DNA of 64,000 nt from GWF2-38-69 sp965228125 (GTDB lineage Bacteria; Verrucomicrobiota; Lentisphaeria; Victivallales; GWF2-38-69): assembly GCA_965228125.1 (NCBI GenBank), contig OZ245791.1, positions 558,001 through 622,000 of the forward strand. Direction: 5' to 3'. The position numbers were made by a program, and so were the translations under genes. Below are positions 24,832 to 33,322 of the stretch, in pieces. Under the pieces are notes generated by a model, which saw nothing but the letters and a program-made list of their open reading frames with translations, ran no database searches and was not told the DNA's origin. The stretch's first letter is position 1, and each line of letters begins with the position of its first letter.

Positions 24832-26475
24832 TTATTGTCCAGAAAATATAACTTGTAGGTCTTCAAAATAGCCGCCTATAAATTTCCTTTCAGACTCATC
24901 ATTCAGATGCAGTTCCACGATAGGAATTAATCTGTTAGAAATACACATTCTGACAATAACAGCAATATGCTTGACACTCAGAGAAAAATCATCAGAGAGT
25001 CTCATTTCAGCCAATGATTTTCTGACAGATTTTCCGTCAATGATAAAATATTTGAGATTCTTTTCATGCAGTTTTTTCTTGAGGCTATCCAAAATGAATT
25101 TTCTATCATGTCCAGTCTCTCCTGTTACCCAATAAACAACCAACTTATTGTTTTCAATATCTGAAAATTTGTAGGAATCAATAAGTGCTTTTTCTTCGGG
25201 AGGCTTTCCGATGATCATTCCGGCTCCTGAAGTAAGATTGGTAGCTGAATCAATCAATACAAATGCCCCGGTAACACGGTTTTTGCTATATGGGTCAAAA
25301 ATAATCTTTCTGTTTAACTGCAGCTTCACTCTTCCTATTTCATTAAGATCAAGATATGCAGAGTTTTGTTTCCTGAGCTCATTTATGTCAAACTTATAAT
25401 AACATTGATTCAGGAAGCACGGTGTTATGGAGTTATTCTGTTTCATCAAATATTTTTGGTTTGCATCAAGAGGTGTTTCATCCATCCAGACAACGTATGC
25501 GTCAACAGTATCTGAACTCTCAGGGATATTATTAGAGTGGACAATCATATCTCCCCTGCTTATATCGATTTCGTCTTCCAATTCAACTGATATGGCCATA
25601 GGCTGACAGGCTTCCTGAAGCTCTTTGTCATAGGTAACGATAGATTTTACAACAGAGTGTTTCCCCGAAGGAAGAATTGTAACCTTGTCCCCTTTTCTCA
25701 TGATACCTGAAGATAAAGATCCGCAATAGGCCCTGTAATACATATCAGGCCTGTTTACATACTGTACAGGGAACCTTAAATCAATCTGATTTCTATCGCT
25801 TGCTATATGAACGTTTTCCAGATAATCAAGAAGAGCAGGCCCATTATGCCATGGCATATTACAGCTTAATTCGACCACATTGTCTCCTCTAAGCCCGCTT
25901 AACGGGATAAAATGGATATCCTGCACAGTCAGCCTGGCAGCAAAATTGGTATACGACTGCTTTATTTTTTCGAAAACTTCTTCCTTATAGTCTACAATAT
26001 CCATCTTGTTTATGGCTACAATAATGTGTTTTATACCAAGAAGGGAAGCTATAAAGCTATGCCTCTTTGTCTGGGGGAGAATCCCCTTGGAAGCATCGAT
26101 TAGAACTATCGCCAGGTCTGATGTTGAAGCTCCTGTTACCATATTTCTTGTATATTGTTCATGCCCTGGAGTGTCGGCTATAATGAATTTTCTTTTGGGA
26201 GTGGAAAAGAATCGGTAAGCTACATCAATAGTAATTCCCTGTTCTCTTTCGGCTCTTAAACCGTCAAGCAGGAGCGAATAGTCGATATCCCCTCCTGCCG
26301 AGCCCTTCCTCATTGAGTCTTTTTTCAATGACGAGAGGTGGTCTTCGTAAAGAGTCTTGCTGTCGTACAGCAATCTTCCAATAAGAGTGGATTTTCCATC
26401 ATCTACGCTTCCGGCAGTGCTGATCCTTAAGAGATCTTTCTTTTCGTTTTGCAGCAACAGTTCCTTAATATTCAT
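24832..26475 (-). CDS. cysN: CysN sulfate adenylyltransferase with a degenerate APS kinase tail
   Basis: A 547-aa GTP-driven subunit of ATP sulfurylase, making APS with CysD. The GTPase domain has GSVDDGKST (residues 22-30), DTPGHEQYTRNM and NKMD; EF-Tu-like beta domains follow to about residue 430. The last 104 residues align with APS kinase but the P-loop is gone: WVTGETGHDRKF stands where WLTGLSGSGKS is expected, while IIDGKSVR is still recognisable. The domain can hardly bind ATP, so the separate cysC at 14272 is probably needed. The gene starts 2 bases after cysD. It is the last gene of the minus-strand operon. Confidence 0.92.
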   Translation of the reverse strand: MNIKELLLQNEKKDLLRISTAGSVDDGKSTLIGRLLYDSKTLYEDHLSSLKKDSMRKGSAGGDIDYSLLLDGLRAEREQGITIDVAYRFFSTPKRKFIIADTPGHEQYTRNMVTGASTSDLAIVLIDASKGILPQTKRHSFIASLLGIKHIIVAINKMDIVDYKEEVFEKIKQSYTNFAARLTVQDIHFIPLSGLRGDNVVELSCNMPWHNGPALLDYLENVHIASDRNQIDLRFPVQYVNRPDMYYRAYCGSLSSGIMRKGDKVTILPSGKHSVVKSIVTYDKELQEACQPMAISVELEDEIDISRGDMIVHSNNIPESSDTVDAYVVWMDETPLDANQKYLMKQNNSITPCFLNQCYYKFDINELRKQNSAYLDLNEIGRVKLQLNRKIIFDPYSKNRVTGAFVLIDSATNLTSGAGMIIGKPPEEKALIDSYKFSDIENNKLVVYWVTGETGHDRKFILDSLKKKLHEKNLKYFIIDGKSVRKSLAEMRLSDDFSLSVKHIAVIVRMCISNRLIPIVELHLNDESERKFIGGYFEDLQVIFSGQ

Positions 26476-26477
26476 TA

Positions 26478-27383
26478 TTAGAAATACCCTTCTCTCTTTT
26501 TGATTTCCATGCTCCCGTCAGTGTCGTGGTCTATAATCCTTGTAATCCTCTCAGAGTTCCTTGCTACCATTATTTCTTCTATGATATCTTCCAGAGTATC
26601 TGCTTTGGAGTAAACAGCCCCGGTGCAGGGATAACAGCCAAGAGTCCTGAAGCGGCACCATACTTTCTGAGGCACCTCTCCTTCCTTAAGAGGGATCGGC
26701 CCGTCGAGAGGGATCAACTGGTTATCCCTGACTACCATTTCCCTTTCTTTGGCATAATACATCGGGACTATAGGTATTTTCTCCTTGTGTATATATGTCC
26801 ATATGTCAAGTTCAGTCCAGTTGGATATCGGAAAGACCCTGATAGATTCATTCTCCTGATGTTTTGAATTATAAATATTCCAGAGCTCTGGCCGCTGATT
26901 CTTGGGATCCCATTGTCCTAACCTGTCCCTGAATGAAAATATCCTCTCTTTTGCACGGGATTTTTCCTCATCTCTTCTGGCACCTCCAAATGCCGCATCA
27001 TATTTGCCTTCCCTTATGGCATCTACAAGCGCCTGTGTCTTAAGGAAAGAACAGCATTTCTGAGTCCCGAGGTCAAATGGATTAACATTGCCTTTACGTG
27101 CCTTTTCGTTTTTGTAAATCCTTAAGTCAAATCCAATCTCTTTTGCCATTTTGTCCCTGAACTCATACATCTCTTTGAACTTGAAATCGGTATCGACATG
27201 AAGAAGCGGAAATGGAATCCTTGCCGGATAAAAGGCCTTTTGCGCAAGCCTCAGCATTACTGAAGAGTCCTTGCCTATAGAATATAGCATCACGGGATTT
27301 TCGAATTCCGCAACCACTTCCCTTATTATATGGATGCTTTCAGCTTCAAGATATTCCAGATTTGAAAGATTATACTTTGTCAT
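26478..27383 (-). CDS. cysD: CysD sulfate adenylyltransferase subunit
   Basis: A 301-aa catalytic subunit of ATP sulfurylase (sulfate + ATP to APS + PPi). The PP-loop SIGKDSSVMLRLAQKAF lies near residue 37, then FPLLHVDTDFKF, the AFGGARRDEEKSRAKERIFS motif and the ISNWTELDIWTYI segment, all as expected. The length is normal. It lies between the Fe-S protein gene (10 bases away) and cysN (2 bases). In this setting it feeds sulfation rather than sulfate assimilation, since no APS/PAPS reductase or sulfite reductase gene is seen in the window. Confidence 0.96.
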   Translation of the reverse strand: MTKYNLSNLEYLEAESIHIIREVVAEFENPVMLYSIGKDSSVMLRLAQKAFYPARIPFPLLHVDTDFKFKEMYEFRDKMAKEIGFDLRIYKNEKARKGNVNPFDLGTQKCCSFLKTQALVDAIREGKYDAAFGGARRDEEKSRAKERIFSFRDRLGQWDPKNQRPELWNIYNSKHQENESIRVFPISNWTELDIWTYIHKEKIPIVPMYYAKEREMVVRDNQLIPLDGPIPLKEGEVPQKVWCRFRTLGCYPCTGAVYSKADTLEDIIEEIMVARNSERITRIIDHDTDGSMEIKKREGYF

Positions 27384-27393
27384 TGACTTGTTT

Positions 27394-28134
27394 CTATCCT
27401 ATCAATAACCCTTCCACTCGAACCTGCAGCAAGGTTTTGCCTTCTACTTTAATTTTATTGATGAAATTTATAAGCCCGCTGTGCCGCCATTGGAGCATGC
27501 ATTTATGGGGCATGAACCAGTATCTCATCCCGAGCTTCAGTTCCTTATTGCTTCTCAAGACTATCCCCTCATAACCTTCCGCAGAATAGTAGCCGACATC
27601 CTTGAACCCTTTGCTTCTTGGCCCGAGAGGCCCTGTAACACACCAGCTAATCACTCCAGTAAGTTCATGCACATCCACAACTATTCCGCAGTGAGTCACC
27701 GGACATCCGCAGGACATTCCCAAAGGCCTTCCTAGTATTATATCATTCTTTTTAATATTGAGTTTTTCCGTAAGGAGCGGATTATGCAGTTTGATTATTT
27801 CTCTCGGGCCGGGATCTCCAGGGAGAGAATCCAGAATAAAATCAAATTCCCTGTCAAGTGAATCTTTCCACTCTTCCTTTGGCGTTTCAGATGTGCATGT
27901 TGCACAGGAAGAGCATATTTCTTTTGATGAATTGGAATTTGTAGTTTCTCTGGCTTCACCCTCGGTGATCTTTCGCTCAAGTTTATTAACATGTATGCAC
28001 TTATAGAAAAGAGAGGGGTTTTCAACAAGCTTTGCCGCGAAATTCCTGCATGACTTTTCCCCGCAAAGCCCGCAGTCATAACCGGGCAGTTTGTTTAAAT
28101 ACTGATCTTCTTTTGATTGCCAATCCATAATCAT
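27394..28134 (-). CDS. 4Fe-4S-domain protein of an ABC/GTPase/Fe-S trio
   Basis: A 246-aa protein. Near the N-terminus GYDCGLCGEKSCRNFA begins a 4Fe-4S domain of the Fes/RnfB type, closed by YKCIHV. A second Cys set, CSSCATC, comes at about residue 80. The rest is beta-rich with GMSCGCPVTHCG, which could hold another cluster or metal. The start at 28134 overlaps the stop of the GTPase gene (ATGA); the longer frame to 28227 is a shadow. This Fe-S protein, the HypB/CobW-like GTPase and the ABC ATPase upstream form a co-translated set. I recall similar sets in anaerobes, but not an established role. Confidence 0.65.
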   Translation of the reverse strand: MIMDWQSKEDQYLNKLPGYDCGLCGEKSCRNFAAKLVENPSLFYKCIHVNKLERKITEGEARETTNSNSSKEICSSCATCTSETPKEEWKDSLDREFDFILDSLPGDPGPREIIKLHNPLLTEKLNIKKNDIILGRPLGMSCGCPVTHCGIVVDVHELTGVISWCVTGPLGPRSKGFKDVGYYSAEGYEGIVLRSNKELKLGMRYWFMPHKCMLQWRHSGLINFINKIKVEGKTLLQVRVEGLLIG

Positions 28135-28826
28135 TCCCCTTGATAAAATATATCGTTGTCCATAGTCCTGACTACTCCGAAATGCTGCTGCCAGCCTATT
28201 TCTTTTTTCCCTACGCAAATGGTACATGTTCCCACAGGCGGGTTCCCTCTGAGCTGAGTCGGCATCTTTAAATCTTCTGTCTCCTTAATCCTGTTAACAA
28301 GGAAATCAATATTTATACCGTGTAGAGCATCTGATTCTATTATCGAAACGCTGGCGCTATCCATGATGTTTGCCCTGAATACTTCTCTTTCTGCCTGCGA
28401 AACAAGGTCTATTTTTGTTACTACTGCTATGTCTGCAAGAGAAAGCATCGGGCCAATCTTCCTCGGCAGGTTCATTCCGCTTGTTGCTTCCAGCACTATT
28501 ACTCCAAGTGCCCCTTCTACATATGGTGAACACCTGAGGCACAACCCTGCTGTTTCTACAAATAAAATATCAGATGGCTGGGACGCCGCCCACCTTATAG
28601 CATCTCCAAGCACTACTACATTGCAATGGTCAGGGCAGAGTTCTCCTGAATATATTTTCTTAGTAGGTATTCCAAACTCCTTGCTAAAAAGCTCATCTTC
28701 ATCTGCATATTGCACATCTATCTTTAAATAAGATATTTTATAATTTTTTAAAAGTTTCCTTACGGTCTGTTTTAGGACTGTGGTCTTGCCACTTGTGGGC
28801 GGCCCTGCGCATATTACTACTTTCAT
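28131..28826 (-). CDS. HypB/CobW-like GTPase
   Basis: A 231-aa G3E-type P-loop protein. GPPTSGKTT (residues 8-16) is the P-loop, SDILFVETAGLC the switch region and VVTKIDL the guanine-specificity motif. Cys-rich stretches (SGELCPDHCN, GLCLRCSP, VGTCTICVGK) suggest metal or Fe-S binding. G3E proteins insert metals into enzymes or act as metal chaperones. Here it is coupled to a ferredoxin-type protein downstream and an ABC ATPase upstream (9-base gap), in one operon with the exporter and CysD/CysN. Its role in the RiPP pathway is unknown. Confidence 0.75.
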   Translation of the reverse strand: MKVVICAGPPTSGKTTVLKQTVRKLLKNYKISYLKIDVQYADEDELFSKEFGIPTKKIYSGELCPDHCNVVVLGDAIRWAASQPSDILFVETAGLCLRCSPYVEGALGVIVLEATSGMNLPRKIGPMLSLADIAVVTKIDLVSQAEREVFRANIMDSASVSIIESDALHGINIDFLVNRIKETEDLKMPTQLRGNPPVGTCTICVGKKEIGWQQHFGVVRTMDNDIFYQGE

Positions 28827-28835
28827 ATCTTCCCC

Positions 28836-29642
28836 TTATATCTTTTTGTATCCTCTTTCATGCAGCTTTGAAAAAACATGCTCACTATCTACCCTGCCTC
28901 CTTCACGGATTGTCGAACGTAAATTAAGCAGGACATCGTCGATTTTTGTTATTTCCATTAGCGCTTCTTTCTCCGCATCGTTTGTCGTCATTAAACTAGT
29001 CATTCCTCCGTTCTTCATTATCAGCCTGTAATCTGATAAGAGGGCTATCCTGGGGTCATGCGTCACAAAAATAAATATCTTCTCATACCCCCTTAAAGCT
29101 TCAAGGGCCTTTGTCCTGTTTATTCCGGCGTTTTCAATCTCATCTAAGAGAATTATAGGAGAGTTCCCAATAATAACGGCGTCCGCTATCAGAAGCGCTC
29201 TGGTCTGTCCTCCTGAAAGTTCAGTCATGGAAGTAGCCTTGACTATCGGCTCTCCTGTTAAGCGATTGGCAAACTCCAATGTCTCTTCTACTATTTTATG
29301 ACTCCTGTTTTTTTGCCTTATTCTTGCGTGGGTCTCAAGAAATATATCAACGGGTAAATCAGAGAGGAAATTTGTATGCTGCGTTATATATGCTATAGGG
29401 TTTTTTGACGGGTCAAGAAAGTACTCTGCCGGCGGCTCTGTTTCATTAACAAGTACCTTCCTCATACTCGGAGTGTTCCTGTCGGCGAACATTGCTATAT
29501 CGTCTATAAGTGTTGTTTTGCCAGAACCTGTAGGCCCTACTATGCTTATTACTTCTCCCATCTTGAGCGTTATTGATTCGACTTTGTCCTGCTGCTTGTC
29601 CTTACCGTACCCGCTTAGCACTGTTATAGAGTTTATATTCAT
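28836..29642 (-). CDS. Stand-alone ABC ATPase
   Basis: A 268-aa ATP-binding cassette protein without membrane segments. Walker A is GPTGSGKTT (about residue 35), the signature motif is LSGGQTRAL and Walker B is IILLDEIENAG, with a His switch in VTHDPR. It carries an unusual C-terminal extension of about 45 residues. No permease gene of its own is present; the exporter next door already has a fused ATPase. It may therefore work with the GTPase and the Fe-S protein as a non-transport ATPase, or with a permease elsewhere. Confidence 0.8.
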   Translation of the reverse strand: MNINSITVLSGYGKDKQQDKVESITLKMGEVISIVGPTGSGKTTLIDDIAMFADRNTPSMRKVLVNETEPPAEYFLDPSKNPIAYITQHTNFLSDLPVDIFLETHARIRQKNRSHKIVEETLEFANRLTGEPIVKATSMTELSGGQTRALLIADAVIIGNSPIILLDEIENAGINRTKALEALRGYEKIFIFVTHDPRIALLSDYRLIMKNGGMTSLMTTNDAEKEALMEITKIDDVLLNLRSTIREGGRVDSEHVFSKLHERGYKKI

Positions 29643-29649
29643 AGTTATA

Positions 29650-31452
29650 TTAGCTCACCTTCCCGTTTTTGATTTTAATAACTTTGTCAGCATATGTTAC
29701 TATTGACGGTTTATGCGAAATTATTAACACAGTAAACCTTCCGCTTAGTTTCTTTAAGTCGGCAAGTATCTTCTCCTCATTTGCTGTATCCAGGGCATTG
29801 GTCGCTTCGTCAAGGATAAGAAGAAGCGGATTCCTTATCAGAGTCCTTGCAAGGGATATTCTTTGCCTCTCCCCACCGGAGAGGCGTATGCCTCTATCCT
29901 TTATGACAGTATCAAGTTTTTCAGGAAGACTCATTACCAGATCATAAGCCGAAGAGAGTTTCAGCGCCTCGTATATCTTTTCATCAGACGCATCCAGTTT
30001 ACCTCTCAGAATATTATTCCTTATTGTGTCATGAAAAAGGAACATATCCTGAGGCATATAGCCTACTTTCTGTTTCCATTGGTAGAGGTTTTCTTTGGCT
30101 AGAGCTATATCGTCTATAAAGATTTTACCTGAAGTTGGTTTCAGCATTCCCGATATGAGGTCTGCTATTGTGCTTTTCCCTGAACCTGAATGCCCGACTA
30201 TAGCCGTAATCTTGCCGGCTGGTATTTCAATAGAAAGGTCACTTATCGAAAATGCATCCTGCATGCTTTCTTCATATGCAAAGTTTATATTACTGAGTTT
30301 TATTGATTCTTTTAATTTAAACTTGTTTTCAAGGATTGTTTTATCAGACAATATTTCCCTGTTCTTTTCAAAGGAGTACATAAGTTCGTTCATAGCCAGA
30401 AATGATGGTAACATACCTATTGTCTGCTGGACATTGCTCTGAAGATCCATAAGTCCGGGTATCAACCTTGAAAACACTAAAGTAATTACTATCAGGTTCT
30501 CAAAAGGTATCTTGAAAACATAATACGAAAGATATAGCAATATGCAGAGAAAAAGCGTTGAAAGAATAGTAAAAACCATGCTGGTACGCGATGAGATTAT
30601 TGAAGATTGGATAGATGTTTTGGATATATTGTCAGAAAGCTTTTCAAATTCTTCGCACTCTCTGTTCTCCATACAATAGCTTTTGGCTATCTTAAGCCCG
30701 TTAAGATGGTCAAGAAGAAGTGTATATATTCCTGAAAGTGCATGCCTTGCTTTTACATTTCTTGAAAAAGCTTCGGGAAAATACGATTTAAGAATAATAA
30801 ATACCGCAGAAAAGATAACTATAACTATCAGTGTAAGTTTCACAGAAAGAACCAGCGCCCATGCAATATACGATAATGTGAATACCAACCCTATAACACT
30901 CTTCAGGAAAAAGAACGTCCCTGTAGATACCCTCGGTATATCAGAGGTTAGGACATGGGCTATATTTGAGGATTTCTGGTGGGAAATAAAGCTCCATTCC
31001 GAAAGAATAATGCTGTTGAAAAGCCTGCACCTGAGTAATGAGGTAAACTTATTTTGCATCGACATATTCAGGACATTCTGCCTGTAAGTTATATACTTCA
31101 GGAATGCAGTCAGAATAAAGTAAAAAAACAACAGTGTCGCAAAGGTAAAAGGAAGATGCATATAACTCAAGACCTTCAGCAGTGCATCCGTAATTAGATT
31201 ACTATTCCCTGTTACTTTTTCATCTGAAAAGAGCCTTATCGCAGGAATAAGCATAAATATCCCTATCCCTTGCCCTAAGCATGTAATTACCGATAATATC
31301 AAAAAATATACACTCCTTGTCCCTGTAAAGGAGAGGAAGCTATTAATAAAAGGAATAAAGGCTTCTATTTTATTTTCTGAACTTCTTTTTCTCATAAATG
31401 GAGGAATGTATTTTTTTGCCCCCACGATATTGTTGTTAGTTAAATAACCCAA
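29650..31452 (-). CDS. ABC exporter (lasso D protein)
   Basis: A 600-aa half-transporter with a six-helix membrane domain (about residues 45-350) and a C-terminal ATPase. Walker A is GHSGSGKST, the signature LSGGERQRISLAR, Walker B LLILDEATNALD and the H-loop ISHKPS. This is the architecture of type IV ABC exporters that secrete mature lasso peptides and give self-immunity. No N-terminal peptidase domain is present, as expected when a separate B2 protease cuts the leader. It is the first gene of the minus-strand operon running through cysN. Confidence 0.9.
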   Translation of the reverse strand: MGYLTNNNIVGAKKYIPPFMRKRSSENKIEAFIPFINSFLSFTGTRSVYFLILSVITCLGQGIGIFMLIPAIRLFSDEKVTGNSNLITDALLKVLSYMHLPFTFATLLFFYFILTAFLKYITYRQNVLNMSMQNKFTSLLRCRLFNSIILSEWSFISHQKSSNIAHVLTSDIPRVSTGTFFFLKSVIGLVFTLSYIAWALVLSVKLTLIVIVIFSAVFIILKSYFPEAFSRNVKARHALSGIYTLLLDHLNGLKIAKSYCMENRECEEFEKLSDNISKTSIQSSIISSRTSMVFTILSTLFLCILLYLSYYVFKIPFENLIVITLVFSRLIPGLMDLQSNVQQTIGMLPSFLAMNELMYSFEKNREILSDKTILENKFKLKESIKLSNINFAYEESMQDAFSISDLSIEIPAGKITAIVGHSGSGKSTIADLISGMLKPTSGKIFIDDIALAKENLYQWKQKVGYMPQDMFLFHDTIRNNILRGKLDASDEKIYEALKLSSAYDLVMSLPEKLDTVIKDRGIRLSGGERQRISLARTLIRNPLLLILDEATNALDTANEEKILADLKKLSGRFTVLIISHKPSIVTYADKVIKIKNGKVS

Positions 31453-31812
31453 AATATTCTTTTGGAATATAACTCCTGTCCTATTTTATTCTATACACTT
31501 AGGACGCTGCTGTCTGAAATCTTAAGACGTATTTTTATAGGTCAGATTCCGCCTTAGTTTGTTACAACTTTCAACTGCTATGCACATACGCTTACATACG
31601 GTAATACGCTTGTTTTCAATCTTATTTTTATACCAGTGAAATACTCAAGTCTTTGCATGAAGCAGAAATAACCCCAAAATAACTCAGGGTAAGCGTGGGA
31701 TTAATTACCTGAAAATGTGCTAAAAACAGGGGGGCAATATAGGTATACTGATGGTTCTTATTAATAGCTGCGAACTGGACTTATTGCTGGATAAAGCATT
31801 TAATGAAAAGAA
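31453..31812. promoter_or_regulatory. Intergenic region upstream of the exporter operon
   Basis: About 360 bases with no gene. The promoter of the six-gene minus-strand operon should lie here, but I cannot define its boxes. No riboswitch or terminator is evident. Confidence 0.35.
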
Positions 31813-32436
31813 CTATTTATCCTGTTCTATTTTAGAGTGTCCAAAGGTGTTCATGTGTTTAGGGATAGACTTAGTATTGACTTTAGCTAGATACGAGCTC
31901 CATTCCAGGCAGTGGTTAATCTTATCTTGGTAATCTGGTTGATCTTTACGGATCATGATGCCGTTATGCTGAGGTTGTCCATTACGGCTTTTCGTACATC
32001 TGTCTATAAGGCCGTTGTTGCTACTGGGGTCTAAACCGAGTTGTTTATTCCATAACTCTTCAGCTTTATCCATATGCGGAGTGATGCTTTTAGTCTTCTG
32101 TCCGTCTAACAGGAAATAGGTATGCATGTGGGTATGCTTCTCTCTTGATCTTTCTTTACACCAGGCATAATGTGGATCTAGGCCTTTACGATCTAAGTAT
32201 CGGTTAAAGCTGTTCATAAAGTTCTTAAACTTTATTGATTCATCCGGATAATGAGTATCTTTAGGAAAGCGAACATCCATACGCATGTAAAGTAGTTTGC
32301 TGTGATTAGCGGTTGCTTGGTTAAATACTTTTTCGTTAGTATCTAAGATGCTCTGATAACAGCCTTGGTTAGATGCTTGATTGGTTAGGATGGAGTGATC
32401 GTTATAGGTACTGTCGTAAATAATGCGGTCTTTCAT
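31813..32436 (-). CDS. Inovirus Gp2/YagK-YfjJ-like replication protein
   Basis: A 207-aa protein that matches the C-terminal region of YagK/YfjJ and inovirus Gp2-type proteins: LLYMRMDVRFPKDTHYPDES, YAWCKERSREKHTHMHTYFLLDGQ and the end CLEWSSYLAKVNTK. HTHMH is the histidine-containing motif of the family. Such proteins accompany prophages and satellites and are thought to act in replication. It is AT-rich and without a clear operon partner. The gene supports a phage-satellite origin of this island. Confidence 0.75.
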   Translation of the reverse strand: MKDRIIYDSTYNDHSILTNQASNQGCYQSILDTNEKVFNQATANHSKLLYMRMDVRFPKDTHYPDESIKFKNFMNSFNRYLDRKGLDPHYAWCKERSREKHTHMHTYFLLDGQKTKSITPHMDKAEELWNKQLGLDPSSNNGLIDRCTKSRNGQPQHNGIMIRKDQPDYQDKINHCLEWSSYLAKVNTKSIPKHMNTFGHSKIEQDK

Positions 32437-32974
32437 AATTCTCTAGGTGGTTATAGTTGTTATTGCTTTTAGAAAGAATCGTATAGACATTGATAATGTT
32501 GATATATAGATATGAGAGTATGGTTAGGCTTTGTATAATATGGTATTGCCTTACGAACTATCATAAGTAGTTATGTAGATGACTGATAGGAGATAATTGA
32601 AGATGGAATAAGGATATTATAAGCAATCAAGTAGAGATGTTGTCTATATCATAAATAGCTTATGATGTACTGGGGTAAGATGGCTAATGAATGTTTAGAG
32701 ATCTAGCTGTATATAATATTTACAGTTAGATATTGTATTTATCTATCAGATACTACCTATATACCTAGTAAGCAAATTGTTATACAAGGCTAAAAAGGCT
32801 GATGGACTACTGGGTTTTTGCTATATTTCAACATAAATATTTTGTCATACTTCTTTCTATATTATGATCTATATATCTAAATAGTTATTAATCCAATAGT
32901 TAAAATGATGAGGATGCAGTTTATGTAAAAAAATATTAATTCAAATCATCATATGCAAACATAGGAGGTTGCAT
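32437..32974. other. AT-rich intergenic region
   Basis: Some 540 bases between the Gp2-like gene and the excisionase-like gene, with no ORF having a ribosome site. The sequence is strongly AT-rich and could carry regulatory or replication sites, but I can name none. Confidence 0.3.
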
Positions 32975-33322
32975 ATGAATAAGATAAGTATAACTCCAAA
33001 GACAATAACCCTGATTTCCAAAATAATTAAACCGATTTCAGATGAAGGTTTAATCCCTGTATCTGAATTTAACGAAATAATCTTACAGCTGAAACATCTT
33101 GCAGAAAAGGGAACAACTATGCCTGTTATTATTCCTAAACTGATTGATCAAGCCGAAGCCGCAGATATGCTCGGAATTGGCCTCAGCAACTTTAAAAAGC
33201 TTGAGAAAGATGGAGCTTTTACTTTTACGCGCCGGATGGTTGGCAGTGCAGTTCGTTATAGAAATACTGATATCATCAATTTCATTTGCGTGACTGATAT
33301 TAAAGAAGATCAGGGTGGATGA
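32975..33322 (+). CDS. HTH excisionase/AlpA-like DNA-binding protein
   Basis: A 115-aa protein with a C-terminal MerR-type helix-turn-helix of the HTH_17/excisionase family: LIDQAEAADMLGIGLSNFKK, then the wing VRYRNTDIINFI. The N-terminal half is helical and unassigned. The ATG at 32975 has TAGGAGGTTGCAT before it. It converges with the RepA-like gene without a gap. In integrative elements such proteins direct excision or regulate early genes. Confidence 0.78.
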   Translation: MNKISITPKTITLISKIIKPISDEGLIPVSEFNEIILQLKHLAEKGTTMPVIIPKLIDQAEAADMLGIGLSNFKKLEKDGAFTFTRRMVGSAVRYRNTDIINFICVTDIKEDQGG

